In this document: positions 63,005 to 64,000 of the stretch, piece after piece
Numbering within the stretch: position 1 is the first letter of the stretch
Layout of the letters: every line of letters starts with the position of its first letter
NCBI GenBank assembly: GCA_039105265.1
Contig: JAPFFF010000023.1
Coordinates: 1,612,001 to 1,676,000, forward strand
DNA length: 64,000 nucleotides
Reading direction: 5' to 3'
From: Tritrichomonas musculus
Lineage: Eukaryota > Parabasalia > Tritrichomonadida > Tritrichomonadidae
Translations under genes and position numbers: made by a program
The notes under the pieces: model-generated
Database searches by the model: none
Told to the model about the DNA's origin: nothing
Seen by the model: the letters and a program-made list of their open reading frames with translations, nothing else

Positions 63005-63877
63005 TTAACATAAAAAATGGATGAACCATTTACTTCTCAAAAAATTTGAGTAATGTGAATTGACATTTGAATGCTATTTATATTTAAAACTATTTGAAAA
63101 TTTATATTTTTTAAAAATTAAAATATCTTATTTAATATAAAATTTATTAATTAAAATTTAATGAAAAGACGTATAAAAATGTGTGTTACAACCTAAAAAA
63201 TAATATAATATGCTTAATATTAAATATTTAAATTCAATATATAATAACTATTAATAATATAGAATATTATTAAAATCTTTTATGTTTATTGATAAAATGA
63301 TAAAAATATGTAAAGTTTATTTTCTAATTATTTTATTGCATTTGAATATCATATTAGAAATGTTTATTCTAATTTGGTTTTTATACAAACGTGTAATCAT
63401 CTATTTATTGAAAAATATTTCAAAATTTAGTATTTCGATCCAAATAATTTCATGCTTCAGCAAAAAGATACTTAGTTTGTATGAAATAATGGTTATGAAA
63501 CAAATTATTTTCTTTATAATAGACAAAATGCTACCATATTTTAAAAATTATTGAAGTAAAAACTGAGAATATAGAGGATTTGAAAAAAACATGATCATTT
63601 GTTAAAATTAACTTTTGTTTATATTATTAAAATTCTATTATATTGATGAAAAAAGACTCATTATTTCGATATAAAAAGCAAGGAATTGAATATTTGTTAT
63701 TAATTTTTTTTATCATTATTGAAATGATATACTTTTACAATATAGAGCTAATCAATTTAGTTGTAATGGGAACCAAAGAAATGAATGTATTAAGCATTGT
63801 AACTTAATTTATATAAAAAAAATTTAGCATAGCACTCTATTAAATTTTTTTATTAATAAAGAGAAATGTTTTAAAAT
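63005..63877. other. AT-rich intergenic region
   Basis: No gene recognised. The open frame at 63282-63554 is Ile/Leu/Phe/Lys-rich with no motif and is most likely chance. The sequence becomes GC-rich abruptly at about 63878. Confidence 0.4.
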
Positions 63878-64000
63878 TGTCGTACCTTCTCAGGTGTGTA
63901 AGGAGAAGGACAACAATCATCCTGAGCTAGAAAGCAAAGGACGAAGTAATAAATTCGTTTGAGCAGGGTACCCGGCACGTACCGGGTGAACCGCTGTCAA
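63878..64000 (+). ncRNA. Structured GC-rich RNA gene, possibly SRP RNA (5' part)
   Basis: The last 120 bases are far richer in GC than the flanks and form clear hairpins: CCTTCTC/GAGAAGG around AGGTGTGTAAG; ACGAA/TTCGT; and ACCCGG/CCGGGT around CACGTA. The UGUAA in the first loop region, and a stem directly followed by GUGAACC, recall SRP (7SL) RNA. There UGUAA/UGUAG lies in the Alu domain and helix 6 is followed by GUGAACC leading into helix 8. The diagnostic GGAA...AGCAG loop would lie beyond the window. Other structured RNAs (RNase P/MRP, snRNA) are possible. Confidence 0.45.

Noticed and set aside
63282-63554. 90-codon open frame next to the RNA candidate
   Set aside because: Composition is almost only Ile/Leu/Phe/Lys/Met with no motif, as expected by chance in such AT-rich DNA.

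Overview
The window reads as nuclear DNA of a parabasalid (trichomonad) protist, most likely a Tritrichomonas-like species. This rests on gene content, not on a search. Trichomonad signature families are present: tyrosine-kinase-like protein kinases fused to Sel1 repeats, DUF3447/ankyrin proteins, BspA-type leucine-rich repeats, F5/8-type C proteins, a Cys-rich surface protein with a single transmembrane segment, and an apparently bacterial-derived S66 peptidase. Several starts carry a TCA(C/T)T motif 14-32 nt upstream, like the trichomonad initiator element. Intergenic DNA is extremely AT-rich, and no bacterial-style operons or ribosome-binding sites are seen.

Layout. At 1-486 lies the 3' end of a broken surface-protein gene. 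At 2860-4128 is a kinase preceded by a coiled coil but lacking an upstream ATG. At 7327-4207 (minus) a DUF3447 gene is followed by six ankyrin modules separated by AT-rich spacers. Then come the S66 peptidase (7706, plus), a BTB-like/tubby-like protein (10733, minus), a kinase-Sel1 protein (14250, minus), a 917-residue ankyrin protein (14842, plus), a decayed F5/8-C gene (19075-18087, minus), a U-box protein with exact 150-bp repeats (20000, plus), a Sel1 protein (21610, plus), a sphingomyelin-synthase-like membrane protein (25.8 kb, minus), a BTB-like relic (26.5-27.3 kb), and a 1352-residue surface protein with an Ig-like domain split by a huge low-complexity insertion (32349, minus).

From about 32.4 to 56 kb there is no convincing host gene. 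This stretch is a transposon graveyard. It holds a deleted hAT element whose empty site exists 3.8 kb away, a MULE-like element with a 10-bp target duplication, a Tc1/mariner-like relic, several TIR or fold-back elements, dispersed repeats, and a 1.78-kb TIR element carrying a HYDIN-like gene fragment inserted in a 17-bp AT minisatellite. From 56 kb on there are an LRR relic, a GC-rich kinase with a frameshift, and a kinase-repeat-Sel1-LRR reading frame of 4.1 kb interrupted only by three in-frame stops. The last 120 bases are GC-rich, fold into hairpins and resemble the 5' part of SRP RNA.

The genes look like independent members of expanded signalling, adhesion and protein-interaction families rather than one pathway. 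Many are decayed, consistent with ongoing family expansion and loss. The most unusual items are the modular ankyrin gene, the element carrying a HYDIN fragment, the paralogous hAT empty site and the multidomain kinase frame with three stops.
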